Origin: Toxonevra muliebris
Taxonomy: Eukaryota; Arthropoda; Insecta; Diptera; Pallopteridae
Length of the DNA: 64,000 nucleotides
Direction of reading: 5' to 3'
Assembly (NCBI GenBank): GCA_963691655.1
Contig: OY829329.1
Span: 18,676,708-18,740,707 of the forward strand
In this document: one piece after another, positions 23,001 to 31,672 of the stretch
How the letters are laid out: every line of letters begins with the position of its first letter
How positions within the stretch are numbered: the stretch's first letter is position 1
Made by a program: the position numbers and the translations under genes
Notes under the pieces: generated by a model
The model's input: the letters and a program-made list of their open reading frames with translations, nothing else
The model's database searches: none
What the model was told of the DNA's origin: nothing

Positions 23001-26000
23001 GTTTGTGGTGTTGCAGGCAATCTGTAGCTCTGGTAGACGAAGCAGTTCATTTGTAACAACTGGGACAATCAACACCGATATATGTATATATTCGGGAGTG
23101 TCTGCAAAAAAGATTGTTGTCATTCATAAAGCAGCACACAGTTTCTGCTTTCTTTTGGCCTGATTTGGTTGCGTGCCATTACAGTAAAGCAGCAGTTGAA
23201 TGGTACCCACAAATGCGAATCCACCTAACTGCCCAGAGCTCAGACCAATAGAAAGATATTGGGCTCTGGTAAAAAGGACCATGAGGGGCACAAAACAGGT
23301 TGCTGAAACCGTTACCAGTTTTTCCGAAAAGTGGCTGAAAACACTATTAAAATCTTAATGGGAGACATTTCGGAAATAACAAAAAATATTTTGTTGACGA
23401 ATAAAAACATTAACGAAATTTCTGTTAATATAACGTTTTTTTTTTTCTTTTTAATATGTTAACCCAGTTTTAGAAGTAATTTGAGGTTATTTGTGCACTA
23501 GTTTCATCGTGAACAAATCTTCTTGGCATTGCTTCGGGCGCTGTGCTGTGTGTGTATTAGAATTCACAGTCTATGCCTAAGTGCTTTTACAAAAACAAAT
23601 GTACACCAAATGCATAGGGCGTAGTCACCTCTGTTTAAACACAGCCGTACGAGTGATAAATTCTTCGTTCGAGCTGATCGGGCTGAGTTCAATTTTTAGC
23701 GCCAATGCAGTGCTCTACTGTTGTTGTGAAATCATGAAAAACAAGTAAAACGTGGTAAAGTGCCGATTATTGTTAATGCTATGCAACACTAGATAACTTA
23801 TATCAATTTTCTATGTATTTTTTAGCGAAAGTTGAGTAACTGAAAGGGTTTGTTTAATATTGTTAATACACTTTGAGTGCTGATGTTTGGGAACATTATA
23901 ATCTGTCATCTACACCGGCCGGGTGAATAAGATGGCATCTGATATTTGTTAGGCACTAAAGTGCGGCCGGTGTAAATGATTGCACGAATGAAAATTTATT
24001 AGCTACAATTTTCACGCGAAAGAAACCGCAATTCGTTTGGGCGGTCTAAATGCATCATTACTCATCGATCATTTGCGCACCTGTCACACTTTTCGTCATT
24101 TTGTGATTCACCATTTTGTTTTGATTATGAAATTCATTTTGAAATATAAACAAGTTTTGTTATTCTTAAAGTTATCTCACTTTTTTAAATAAATTTTTCA
24201 ACACTGTAACGCACAGAATGTTGCTCTTGCACTAAGTTTACCACAACTGCTCACAATACCAAATTAAGTTTCTTACTAACTTTTTAAACCTTATTCAATA
24301 AAATTTTGCGCCTGTGTTAGAGCTAAGAGAGCTCGTAACGAAAGAGAATTCTCTGCATTTTTTACACTGCACTGTGGGGCCAATGAAAAATCTACCTGTC
24401 CAAAACTCAAAAATTCGACTAACTCGGTACCCAAAAGTACCATATATGGACTTACTCTTCATAGATGTCACCATATTTCACAGGCATGATATTCTCACTA
24501 GTTGAAAGATCTGGGTGTACGAGAGCGTCGAAAGTTGCAATATCCTGTCGATAGATAGGAATTAGTTTTCACTGTGATATAAATAAAAACTCTTCTTCTG
24601 CATTCATAAAATTGCGCAGTGCGATTCAGCTTGCTTAAAATCTGTACATCGACAGAGTCAGTGTTTCCAGAGATTTTTCTCAAAAATCCGTACTTCATCT
24701 GAATATGGGAGTGGGAGAACATTTGTAGAAATCGGTATCTGCTATATTCGATATGTATATTGACTTAAGTATATAGCCAGAACGCGTTCATTGCGGTATG
24801 AGAACTTGATAAAAACTTCCAAAACATTGTTTTGAGATAATCGCATTTCTTTTATCAGAGACTGTGCATCTTTCATGGAGTGGAAATCTGTTGTTGGCTA
24901 AAGAGCTCTTAAACGGTAAGAGATGGAAGTTTAGACACTGTTCAATTGAAAAGAAAGTTAAAAATAAATTTTATTTAATCATACCTTGAAAATTGTCATT
25001 TGGGATGTTACGACACTTCTCATCTCATGATGCGAATTTTTTTCAATTTCCTCTTTCCAAAACTCGAGCTTGTGATTCCAAATGTTTTTGTTTTTTATTT
25101 TTCCCCGATTACTAAGGTCTGAAGGAAGCCATTTGACCACAAAACAAAATTTTGTAGCGTTAGAATAATTTTTCAGACCACTGTGTGTCGGTGTGAAACC
25201 ACGACAGCTATTGTCATATACATGCAAAAATACGAGAGAACAAATGTGCAAATATTCCTATGGGCTGGATAGCGCTGCTTTAAGGAGTTAGGTCTAGTCA
25301 GGGTGTGAGCATTTTAAATTTTTTTTTTTTTTACAGTAATCACATTTGTTTCCGAAAACTATAAATACAGAGTTATTATACTATATTTTATATTTACTTG
25401 ACCCGTCAATACTGTAGTATGTCTGGCTCCATCATTTGGCCATTTTTTTTTTTTTTTGGTTACGTTGCATGTAGAAAGTCTTTTCCATCTGCTATGTGCA
25501 AGGGTAAGGAAGTGAGAGAGTATATCAGTCTTGATTTTATTTTTATTTAAGGGAATCGCTACAGATTGCGTACGAGTTAAATCATTTGCCTTTTCATTGC
25601 CTTCGATGTTCCTGTCACCAGGAACCCAAGTATGACTTAGGGCGGCAAGTAACTCCCTGCACTGGTTAACTAATCTTGAGAATATTATGTCTTAGCCTAG
25701 AGCCTTAATTGCCGCTTGGCAGTCTGTGAAGATAGCTACTTTAACCCTTTGATCAGTGCTTTTCAGGCTTCTCTGATCGCCAGAAGTTCAGCCTGGCAAA
25801 CACTAGCTACTTTCGGGAGTCTAAGAGATTCTGCAATATTAAGGTGTTCTGAGTAAACCCCTGCAGCGACCCCGCAGTGCATCTTTCTATCTTCCACACG
25901 TTTTCTTCTCCAATCTGCTCTTTTTGGAAACACGGTGTCGAAGCAATTCCGGAAGTTTAATTTAGGTACCATGAAGTCAGTGTTATGTTGGTTTGGTTTA

Positions 26001-27611
26001 TTCAGTGCTCGTGATAGAATTCTACTTGGTCCGTAGGTTTTGGCAGTCCAGGACCATATTTCTCTGAGTCTGACTCCACTTGAGGCTGCTGAATGTTTAG
26101 TACTAGCACTTCTAGAGCCTCCGTCAGGCATGAGCGGATAGCACCTGTAATGCCTATGCATGCTGATCTTTAAACTCTACCTAGTTTAGTTTGGTTATAT
26201 CCCTTCCTCATAGCATGCCACCATACTAATGGTCCTAACGTCAAGATTGACTTTATTATGTATGTGTATGACCAGAGCACCACTTGTGGACATAGACCCC
26301 ACTCTTTTCCGAGCATTCTTTTGCAAGTATATAAGGCTCTGTGGGCCTTCTTAACTTAAAATTCTATGTTGGTCTTCCAACTGAGCTAAGTGTCAAGGAT
26401 AACCCTTAAGTATTTGGCACTCTTTTATAAAGTTAGTCTATGACCATTCAATTTGGGTAGATTAAAGCTTGGTATCTTGGTTTTTGTGGTGAACAGCATC
26501 ATTTCTGTTTTATTTGGATTTATTCCCAGGCCGCGATTCACCGCCCAGTTTCTGAGTGAATCCAAAGCCTCTTCCATAATCTCGCTTATTATGTTTGGGA
26601 ATAGACTTGAGACTATGATCACAACATCATCTGTATACGCTACCACTTTAATCCCCCTTTTATTAAATTCAGTCAGTATGCCATCTATGACAATCAGCCA
26701 TAGTAGTGGTGAGAGAACAGCCCCTTGGGATGCTTACCTTCTTACTGACCTTTTTATGTTGCTGGTATTTCCCCCTGAATCACTCTGGTTTCCTACATAG
26801 CTATGATCCAGCTATTTAGTCTCTCTTCTATATCTAGCTTGGACAGAGCGGAAAGCGCCTTCTATGTCAAGGAATTCAGCTAATGAGAATTGCTTGTGTT
26901 CTAGTGATTTTTCGATTGTGTCGATTAACTAGACCTAACCCCTTAAATGCACATATAAAAAATACTGATAAAAAGTACAATGTGATTACTCATGCATTTT
27001 TAAAAATTTCATAGCCTCTCTAGTACGTCTCTTTCATACATATCTACTTATTATTTGCTTTGCCAATATTTATTGATAAGGTCGCATGGAAGGGTTATAA
27101 ACTCAACGTTTCCCCCCTCCCTTACTCCATACTTTTTAAATAGGGAACAACTAATTATTTTATATATGTAATATGTATTAATTACCATTTTTATTCACAT
27201 TTCAGATGGTGACGTTAAAGCATTTGATCCAATCAATTTTCAAACTCATGCAACAAATAGTATATTTATGGTTTTTGATCAGATGCTCGTAGCATTTCCC
27301 ACATACATATTGCATTTTGTTTACCCATTGATGATGGCATTAATTTTTGGCATATTTGCTGCAATATACCAATTCAGCGGAGGTACTAATTTGTAAGTGT
27401 AAGCTGCTTTAAACTAAATAAGAAATTTATTTTAAATTTTTGTTTTCGTTTTTGTTTTAGAAATAATGAACCTTTCATATATAAAATACTTGACTGGAAC
27501 AATCCTAAGTTTGCCATGATCGTAATGGCCTGTTTGAGTGTACTAGTGTATACTTTAAGTTTAGTTGCTTATGGATTATATAGACTACGATGTGCAATCC
27601 ATGAGAGATAA
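11050..27611 (+). CDS. Rolling stone-like protein B (5 exons, 250 aa)
   Basis: The exons are 11050-11145, 11203-11419, 11488-11589, 27206-27392 and 27461-27611 (TAA). Phases join cleanly (0, 1, 1, 2), giving 753 nt and 250 aa. The start is MAETQNHAITQEF, with an FQFEKFFF motif. Exon 2 reads WQEKDSESTC, then NGKWLIYYTNWGYMFC. Exon 3 reads KIYWASHYISLVL. Exon 4 reads THATNSIFMVFDQMLVAFPT, and exon 5 IYKILDWNNPKFAM. This is the whole rost-family layout: a short cytoplasmic N-terminus, then about six to seven hydrophobic spans. Intron 3 is 15.6 kb and holds SINEs, LINE relics, a maT element, an RTE-type ORF, a mariner relic and a DD37E relic. Relative to gene C the C-terminal tail after the last membrane span is short (RLRCAIHER). 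It is inferred to be functional from the intact frame and splice sites. Confidence 0.85.
11955..12245 (-). repeat. tRNA-derived SINE-like sequence
   Basis: The - strand carries a tRNA-type head: an A-box-like TAGTCTATTGTTAACATGCC and a B box GAGTTCGATTCTCAGC (about 12169-12240), then a pyrimidine-rich tract and an unrelated body. The acceptor stem does not close, so it is not a working tRNA gene. It differs in sequence from the neighbouring SINE at 12236-12466. Confidence 0.55.
12236..12466 (-). repeat. SINE (tRNA-derived, same family as 21646-21912)
   Basis: Reverse complement: TCTAATGGATAGTGCGCTAG, a GTGGGTTCAATTCCCGAC B box, then a body with TTAATTCTCATAAACTTCTT and CACACCGCCGTTAGGAA. It aligns along its length with the + strand copy at 21646-21912. 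The 3' tail is truncated here, where it meets the preceding tRNA-like repeat. Confidence 0.8.
12458..12735. mobile_element. hAT-type MITE with terminal inverted repeats
   Basis: The left end GGTTCTCAAGCCTTTTTTCG with CGCGTACCATCAATG faces the right end CCATCAGTGGTACGCGTACC with ACAGTTTGAGAAATCC. The two are imperfect inverted repeats of about 35-40 bp. The interior has a 26-bp unit (CGTACCACYTTTAGAGGCCT) nearly twice in tandem. There is no coding capacity. The GGTTCTCAA...GTACCAC end type is seen in hAT MITEs. Target-site duplication not resolved. Confidence 0.6.
13904..15191 (+). mobile_element. maT (ITm DD37D) transposon, complete ends, TA target duplication
   Basis: 1288 bp, flanked by TA on both sides (13902-13903 and 15192-15193). 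The ends are inverted repeats: CAGGGTGACAATTGTAAAGT then GACGCA on the left, and the same read on the opposite strand on the right, with one mismatch in 26 bp. It encodes one transposase (see next entry). It is inserted into an older LINE relic inside intron 3 of rost B, in the same orientation. Confidence 0.93.
14059..15069 (+). pseudogene. maT/DD37D transposase with two in-frame stops
   Basis: 335 codons in one frame, broken only by TGA at 14848-14850 (expected Trp before PPYSPDLNP) and TAG at 14884-14886 (expected Tyr after PMD). The N-terminal paired-type helix-turn-helix has SSRQIAKALNLSSRTVDRAI. The catalytic motifs are FTDEKIF (first Asp), FQQDSAPSHMA (second Asp) and PDLNPMD (third Asp), with 37 residues between the second and third Asp, which places it in the DD37D (maT) clade. 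I chose the ATG at 14059 (MDKENIRREIMKF) over the upstream 13999 ATG, because the extra 20 residues are hydrophobic and lie outside the family's start. There are two point-mutation stops and no frameshift, so inactivation is recent. Confidence 0.9.
15474..15558. repeat. Two-copy 46-bp tandem duplication
   Basis: TATATATTTAGAAATATTAT plus CGCTAKTAAYAATAAACTGT occurs twice in direct succession with a few substitutions. It lies just right of the LINE tail. From here to 16169 I see no gene. Confidence 0.8.
16170..19568 (-). CDS. RTE-type endonuclease/reverse-transcriptase ORF, RT motifs lost (1132 aa)
   Basis: A single open 1132-codon frame. Residues 15-260 form an APE-type endonuclease with its key motifs present: TWNVRT (20-25), MQEMR (50-54), GDFNAKIG (158-165) and GSDHFLV (251-257). 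Residues about 315-515 are a charged coiled-coil linker with an internal duplication: DEECRNANSLKNEAYDA at 343 and DEECRKANALKNEAFDA at 435. Residues about 600-840 are the RT. Its motif A reads LFLKFKAPFRS where RTE elements have LFxDFKxAFDS (Asp735 is Lys, the later Asp is Arg). Motif B is RGFRQDD instead of RGLRQGD. Motif C is AYGVDIDIIG instead of AYADDIDIIG. Two of three catalytic Asp residues are therefore gone. The C-terminal part retains HGAETWT and the RTE 3' domain. It lies in rost B intron 3, antisense. It is either a freshly dead element or a retained RT-like gene. Confidence 0.9.
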   Translation of the reverse strand: MKMEETPRKLLKDPDLRICTWNVRTINKEADALTKLVNVLEIYKVDIIAMQEMRLKEGRNEKQGSYYMYYRNHTNTHEFGCGFLITERLKNKVLNFKPVNERLCVMRIEAKFFNVSLICVHAPTDTNKMKIDSKDLFYKQLDDTYQSCPEDDVKIVLGDFNAKIGKEGIFGPTVGKFSYHDETSDNGRRLIDFASSRNMVISSTKFQHCMEHLQTHSSPKDEKSQKDYVLIDGRHASIIMNVRSIPRAKIGSDHFLVLAKVRTRVCLRENIRNQTPEKLDVRKLQSQEIIESYAARVSQLLLEETSTPVDNANARWMHISHSIYTAAREQLGFYRPSRNDWYDEECRNANSLKNEAYDAMKLAAEHYEELIKEEEIIKRKVLDEEETLKKANELYLEKRKEEKHRLKDFEREQERRKYQKLTNAQLTHISYSIYDEECRKANALKNEAFDALKLAKERYKDMINAEETIERKILQADEHLKIATELYQEKINEENRIFERMKRDKGRRECQELYSGNIDKLKFFKKIEDSVEDSKVIATAYKDENGNLLTDTQDEVRLWKNYCYTLWPRDDPNTIRRIELQPDLINITPPNYDEVRTAFVMLKGNNASNVYGLPVELFNAGSEVLMRYMHQLLCTIWRDESMPDDWNISILRPIHKKGNPKICSSYRITTLSHIGYKLVSLIMCERLRPYLHELIGPYQCDNGYRKSAIDQIFTLRQIMEKTQEFQADTHHLFLKFKAPFRSPIRHCLYETMLEFDIPVKLIRLCMMTLNNTRFSVETGKDRSAPFNTERGFRQDDCLSFHFFNLMMENIFRKAGVIRTRTIFNANVMLLAYGVDIDIIGRGREALSITTTAIIEKSLEMGFVMDDKKTRYFLSKKDEKLQSPKNKNVQTRYSLRSTSARSPPVENTLNEENQIMSLQFTINASTYEFKPVKNIVYLGCLINNNQNRISLEISRRLVLANRCYYWLNEHLSWKTLSRQTKKTLYQSFIKPFLLHGAETWTLLKYDEDGLKAFEKKILFNIYGPVLEDGRLYKLFADFNIIEHIKIERIRLLNHIVGLNVNEPARKIWYLNPDGKRKPGAQSTRWKDQVLTDVKRMMNQGESIEDNFPNAIRYLNVNNYQIQLNYQTFPGFII
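19569..20141. other. AT-rich DNA between the RTE ORF and the mariner relic
   Basis: No gene seen. The part next to 19568 would be the 5' flank of the RTE-type ORF. I cannot identify a target-site duplication or promoter there. Confidence 0.5.
20142..21042 (+). pseudogene. mariner (DD34D) transposase relic
   Basis: Frames must be joined across several indels. The order is NFRSGNFDVKDTPCSGR-like N-terminal text (about 20165-20225), NHMTVWNHLKK..SKKLDVW, VPHELAQRNLIDRI, ITDDEKWIKYENIKR (first Asp), LSVWWDWKGIVYYEL, then the open stretch 20680-21042 with VVFHHDNTRPHTS (second Asp) and HPPYSPGIAPSDYHLF (third Asp). There are 34 residues between the second and third Asp, so this is DD34D mariner. 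It ends at QYVLD. Terminal inverted repeats not resolved. Clearly non-functional. Confidence 0.9.
21043..21645. other. Non-coding, includes TG-rich and AT-rich tracts
   Basis: No gene seen. It contains a TGTGTGT-rich patch at 21265-21300 and low-complexity sequence around 21470-21600, ending with short direct repeats of TTTTAGCTGAC just before the SINE. Confidence 0.5.
21646..21912 (+). repeat. SINE, tRNA-derived, full length with CCTAA tail
   Basis: Head: GACCTCGATAGTCTAGTGGG (A box region) and a GGTTCGATTCCCGTC B box (about 21700-21718). The body starts TTAATTTTCATAACTTTCTT and includes CACACCGCCGTTCGGAATC. The 3' end is ACAGCCACTCCAACCTAACC followed by TAACTTAG. The reverse copy at 12236-12466 shares head and body. 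The 3' end resembles that of the LINE relics at 15400 (ACAACCGCTCTAACCTAACC) and 29555, suggesting shared retrotransposition machinery. Confidence 0.85.
22450..23360 (+). pseudogene. Tc1/mariner DD37E-type transposase relic
   Basis: N-terminal helix-turn-helix: EVREKIIRLRNENPN, then FKAIARKVWVSRNTVWCVIK, then frameshifts. Next come SYKVQKAPDRNSKKK, the first-Asp region CCIMDAETYVLSDFSQLPG, a FYVADRRGNVQEQY stretch, AICSSGRRSSSFVTTGTIN, and DLVACHYSKAAVEWYP with a decayed CPELRPIERYWALVKR. It is the same clade as the better-kept copy at 40619-41890, but a more diverged relic. Ends not found. Confidence 0.8.
23361..25439. other. Intron DNA without recognisable gene; one small hairpin
   Basis: Part of rost B intron 3. 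The only structure I see is an inverted repeat TACACCGGCCG...CGGCCGGTGTA at about 23911-23972, and T-runs at 25320-25333 and 25442-25457. Small ORFs here show no family. Confidence 0.5.
25440..26940 (-). mobile_element. LINE relic (RT and RNase H) on the - strand
   Basis: In - strand order: an RT piece with the active-site box AYTDDVVIIVSSLFP (YADD changed to YTDD) and GLGINPNKTEMMLFT (26425-26646), then a linker, a segment with CYPLMPDGGSRSAST (25763-26161), then RNase H text FTDCQAAIKAL and a degraded HTWVPGDRNIEGNEKANDL toward 25560. The T-run at 25442-25457 is read as its poly-A tail. It is the same general type (I/R1 group with RNase H) as the 12840 relic, and is broken by frameshifts and stops. 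Confidence 0.8.
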
Positions 27612-28274
27612 TAAAAAAAAACATTCAAAAATGTAGTGTAGCGATTTCAAATTTCAATGTAGTTTGAATTGTTTTTAGTTAAAATAGTTAAATTCATCAC
27701 GATAAAGAAATTTCTTTTTTGTAAACTGTGACTCATCACCATGAATGTTCAACGTATTTGTCTAGCATAAATCGCTGGACACAGAAAATCTGGACTATAT
27801 ATACTTCGTTTAACATAGAAAATGGAAATTGCACTTATTCGAGAAAGATAATGGGTATTTGGTCTAAACACTTGCCAATGAACTCAAGCTGCCTATAGCA
27901 TTAATGGGAATTCAAGGTGAGTAGTATAATAATAAAAAGTGTATTTGCTATAATATAAATTTTATTCCATCTATTTTGTTTAGTTATTTCGAATTTTCCA
28001 AAAATCTGGATCCAATTCCGTAGATCTTTATATGTTCTCTATGATCTAGAGCGAACAACTACAATGGAAAAGTTTCTATTATAGAATCTGTAGCTGAAAA
28101 TTCTTCAATACCGATTGATTGATTAATTAATTAAATTGATGATGAGGTAGACTCGCAAGTCAGACACTGTAAATACATGATTTTTTTTTGCGCCAAATCT
28201 CGATGATGGCAAATGACATTCTGCTGTCCTAATGAAAATTAGAATATTCTAATTTCATTTGGCGATTGAAACAC
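27612..28274. other. Intergenic DNA after rost B
   Basis: 3' flank of rost B. I see no gene and no clear repeat before the LINE pieces starting near 28275. Confidence 0.5.
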
Positions 28275-28640
28275 TTGCTTGAATATCCTTCTTCTAGATT
28301 TAACCAGAGCTGGACAATCGTAATGTGAGCTGTAATCTTTTCATATTCCATACACAAACGACATTCAGTCTCATTGGAAAGACCTAGCTTATTTAGGTTT
28401 TATGTGAATATCTCAGCACCACGCAAAAAGTACATGAGCGATATATGCCCGGGGGTGCGGCAATCTGTTTATCTTGTCTAAGGCAAGTCTCCAATATGAA
28501 ACTCATTTCTTTCTCTGCCACTTCTCTAAGATCTAAGCGCAACCAAGTCCGTAGAAGTCTTACTATCTTAATTACTAGCTAATTCATCAGCGATTTCATT
28601 TCCTATCAAGCCACAGCGGTCTGATATAAAAGATAAAAGA
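28275..28640 (-). mobile_element. LINE 3' fragment (RNase H end and zinc knuckle), - strand
   Basis: The reverse complement gives CGLIGNEIADELAS (end of RNase H) and later an LSNETECRLCMEYEKITAHI zinc-knuckle-type motif, as found at the C-terminus of RNase H-bearing LINEs. Several frameshifts. It lies back-to-back with the + strand piece that follows. Confidence 0.7.
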
Positions 28641-28739
28641 ATATAAGAAAAAAAAATAAAGTATATGAAAAAAAGGCAAACTCTTAGGCTAAAAGAATCC
28701 AAAGTGTGGACATGAGCAAACTATGGACACTCTACAATT

Positions 28740-29580
28740 TTGAGTGAGATAAAGCGGAGGGGTCGAAATGGAATCAAAGCTGACTTAGATGTGGCCACGA
28801 ATTATATGACTTCAAATTTAGATTTTATTACTAGAATACTAACTCTACACCCAACCAGGGAAGACTGGGAGTCGGGTTCGGTAACAGGTAATGCTAGTAT
28901 TACCATCTTTACCGATGGCTCAAACATGAAGAATGGATCTGGAGCTGGTCTTTACTCCGAAGACCTGCAGCTAAGGCGGTCGTATCGTCATCCTGACAGC
29001 TGCAGCGTTTTTCAGCCAGAGATTTTTGCTTTTGAGTACAATTCGCACTATTTTTACTGATAGTCAGGCTGCAATGAAGGCAATAGAATCAAAAATATTT
29101 AAGAAATGTCCAGCTTCACTGATGGCCATTGAGCTCAACAAGGTCACTCTCTGCTGGGTTCCTGGGCATAGCAATTGAAGGCAACAAAATAGCAAATGAG
29201 ATGGCTAGAAGGAGCTCTGAAATGGACATAAACGAGGCGGATACCTCTATATGGTCCAACGGTGGCGTATTCCAACGAGCGGGCTGTCGATTCTTCACTT
29301 TCTATGTCAATGTCCAAGGCTGCAGATGAGTAGACTCCAATGCTTGGGGTCGCGCTTTTTCAATAGTCTAACAGACATAACAAAAATGGAACTATCGGAT
29401 GTCCTTACCTTCATTCGGAGAACCAAATGGTTCTATAGAGACATTTCCTGGACTGCTGACGGAAACCAGCAATTAAATGAGGGCAATCACAATGGACAAT
29501 TAGGTTTCCGAGTGGAAGTGCGGATATATATATATATTCGCAAACGTCTTCCAAACCTAACCTAACCTAACCTAACCTTA
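28740..29580 (+). mobile_element. LINE 3' fragment (RNase H) with CCTAA tail, + strand
   Basis: RNase H start: ITIFTDGSNMKNGSGAGLYS, a PEIFAFE box, then a shifted frame with VTLCWVPGHSN and EGNKIANEMARRSSEMDI. The C-terminal part has LTDITKMELSDVLTFIRRT. The 3' end is CCAAACCTAACCTAACC repeats at about 29555-29580. The open stretches 28740-29060 and 29251-29565 are pieces of this relic, not genes. Confidence 0.8.
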
Positions 29581-29854
29581 CATTCTGCATAAAACATACA
29601 TTTTGCGGAAAAAATGCTAAACTAGAAACCACAGATCTTTTTTAAACAATAGCTATTATAGTGGCTACGTTGACGAGAATGGGAAGAGGGCGCGTTGGAT
29701 TATCCTCAAAATACCCTTTTTTTTAGATTTCATAATGGTGACACAAATGTATGGATATGATTGTGTATACTTAGTTTTTCCATGTGTTCAAAATTTGATT
29801 ATACTCGTGTGGTATTCAAGAGTGTCTATATATGAACTCTGCGTTTAAGCAACT

Positions 29855-30110
29855 TTTTTTTTTTATATTCTTCTACTTCCTCAGGGAGCCTATGGCTTTT
29901 GTGCACAAGGCTTTAAAATCTGACTTTGTTTGTTCAGCTGTGAGTTTTCTCACACTATTTTTTCCCCAAATAGTTCGATCGCCCACAGCATCTATTTTCT
30001 TGTGGGTTCCAATCGACCGCCATTCTAATGATCCGGTTAACCGGCTTTCTTAACGTATGTCTTATCCAATCTTATCCACCTCCATTTTTTCTTTTTTTGT
30101 GGGTTATTAT
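29855..30110 (-). mobile_element. RTE-like LINE 3' end fragment, - strand
   Basis: The reverse complement reads KKWRWIG-like sequence, then KPVNRIIRMAVDWNPQENR: the last domain of LINEs whose products end WRWIGHTLRKP..RGRP. The relic at 37246-39760 ends with the same domain (RKWRWIGFTLRKP). A T-run at 29852-29862 is the tail side. Confidence 0.65.
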
Positions 30111-31672
30111 TGATTCTTCGATCACAAACTTCCAGAGGTCATCAATCATTTCTTATTAAATTTGGTCAGAATATTCGCTGATACTTGTTAATGAATACTT
30201 GTAATTTCTAGGTAATCTTATAAGAAATTAACTCAGTTTCATTTCCGTATATGAAAGTTGACTTTTACGCATGCATTGAATATTTGTATTATTGTTCTTC
30301 TGAAAACTTGCGGCTTCTTCTTACTGGCTATAATAATCCAATCATAGCTTTGATTTTGTAAGTTGTTAACATCCTCAACTGTTTTACATATTTGTGCAGT
30401 GGATTCAAATTGGGATGCAGAAATTTTCTAACAAGTCGAGAAATCTTAACCTAAAATTGCGAAATGAGCAATTTTCGTCATGATTTCTCATCTAAATATA
30501 GAAACAGTTTTTCATATTTATTCTTCTTGTTTTTTTTAGAAACTGGTAATATTTTACTTTCTATCCACACTAAATTAATTTATAAGTCAATTATTAAAAT
30601 CATCAGAATTAAAAAAAATTCTAACCTTAAAATGTAAAAGTTACGAGCTATTTCGTACAAGAAGAGAAGCGCAATTACTCTCTCACCGCCGCTCTCATTT
30701 GCAATTTACGAAGTAAGAGAGAACGCTTTGCCACCTGTACAGAAAGTTCTCAATGTTTCATACTTGGCCGTTTCGAGCATGTGCGTGTATTCGATTAAAC
30801 TGTAGACCGTATTTACTAAAAGTGCTTCAAATAAGTTTTTAAGTATGTTTAAACCCGTAAATTAGTGCTTTAACGCGTAGCTCTGAAAATAGATATGAAG
30901 ACCCATGGAGTTGGCGGCCCTAGTTGAACTCTCTATAACTAACTTTCTTTTTTATTTAATATCTTCTCATTCTTCTTAGACTTTTTCATAATGAGTGAAG
31001 TGCAAACATTCACTTTTTTTAGCTTTATTTGTTGAGTATTTAAATTTTTGTATTTAAAATAATTAAATATGAAGACTACTCACCTACAAATAACCACATA
31101 TGCCCACAAGAAACTCCACAACAATACTAAATACTGAATACTGAAATTAATTGCATGTTAACCGTTAAATATCGACCGCTAAATATTTCATAGCATACAG
31201 CAGAAACGCGTCAAATTTCTGCTGAGAACTGAAACAGCTTTTAATGGAAATTATATTAGCTTGTTTTTGTTTTGATTTATCCAGACGTACATATGTTAAG
31301 TATCTACTCGTTTGAAGTGTGGCAGTATTTTAGCATATCGGAAAGTTTGATAACAAACACTCTGATTGGCAATATAGTTAGCAAGCACTGATAAGAGTGC
31401 GTAAACTTTTATTTTACAACTTATTCATATACAATATACCAATATACATAAATGTACGTAAAATGTATAAATAATTGCATGGAATTTATTGGGAGACGTA
31501 TTGTTCAACAGTTTGCCAAACGCTGGCAGAGTGTTGGCATCAGTATCGTTTGGGGAATTTTATATAAATTACTAAAGGTGTGTACATAGCTGCTTGAGGT
31601 GATGGAACCTACTGCTTTATTAATTTTTCATATTTATTTTTAATATTTTTTAAACAATCCAAACATAAGTAG
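30111..31672. other. Upstream region of rost C
   Basis: No coding exon seen. It presumably includes the promoter and any 5' UTR exon of rost C. The sequence around 30660-30780 is less AT-rich (CTCTCTCACCGCCGCTCTC) than its surroundings, but I cannot assign a function. Confidence 0.45.

Noticed and set aside
28740..29565. Host gene encoding an RNase H-like protein
   Set aside because: Frames shift several times and the stretch ends in a LINE-type CCTAA tail; it is a retrotransposon fragment.
29555..29580. Telomere-like CCTAA repeats
   Set aside because: The short CCTAA runs are 3' tails of LINE and SINE copies; flies do not use such telomere repeats.
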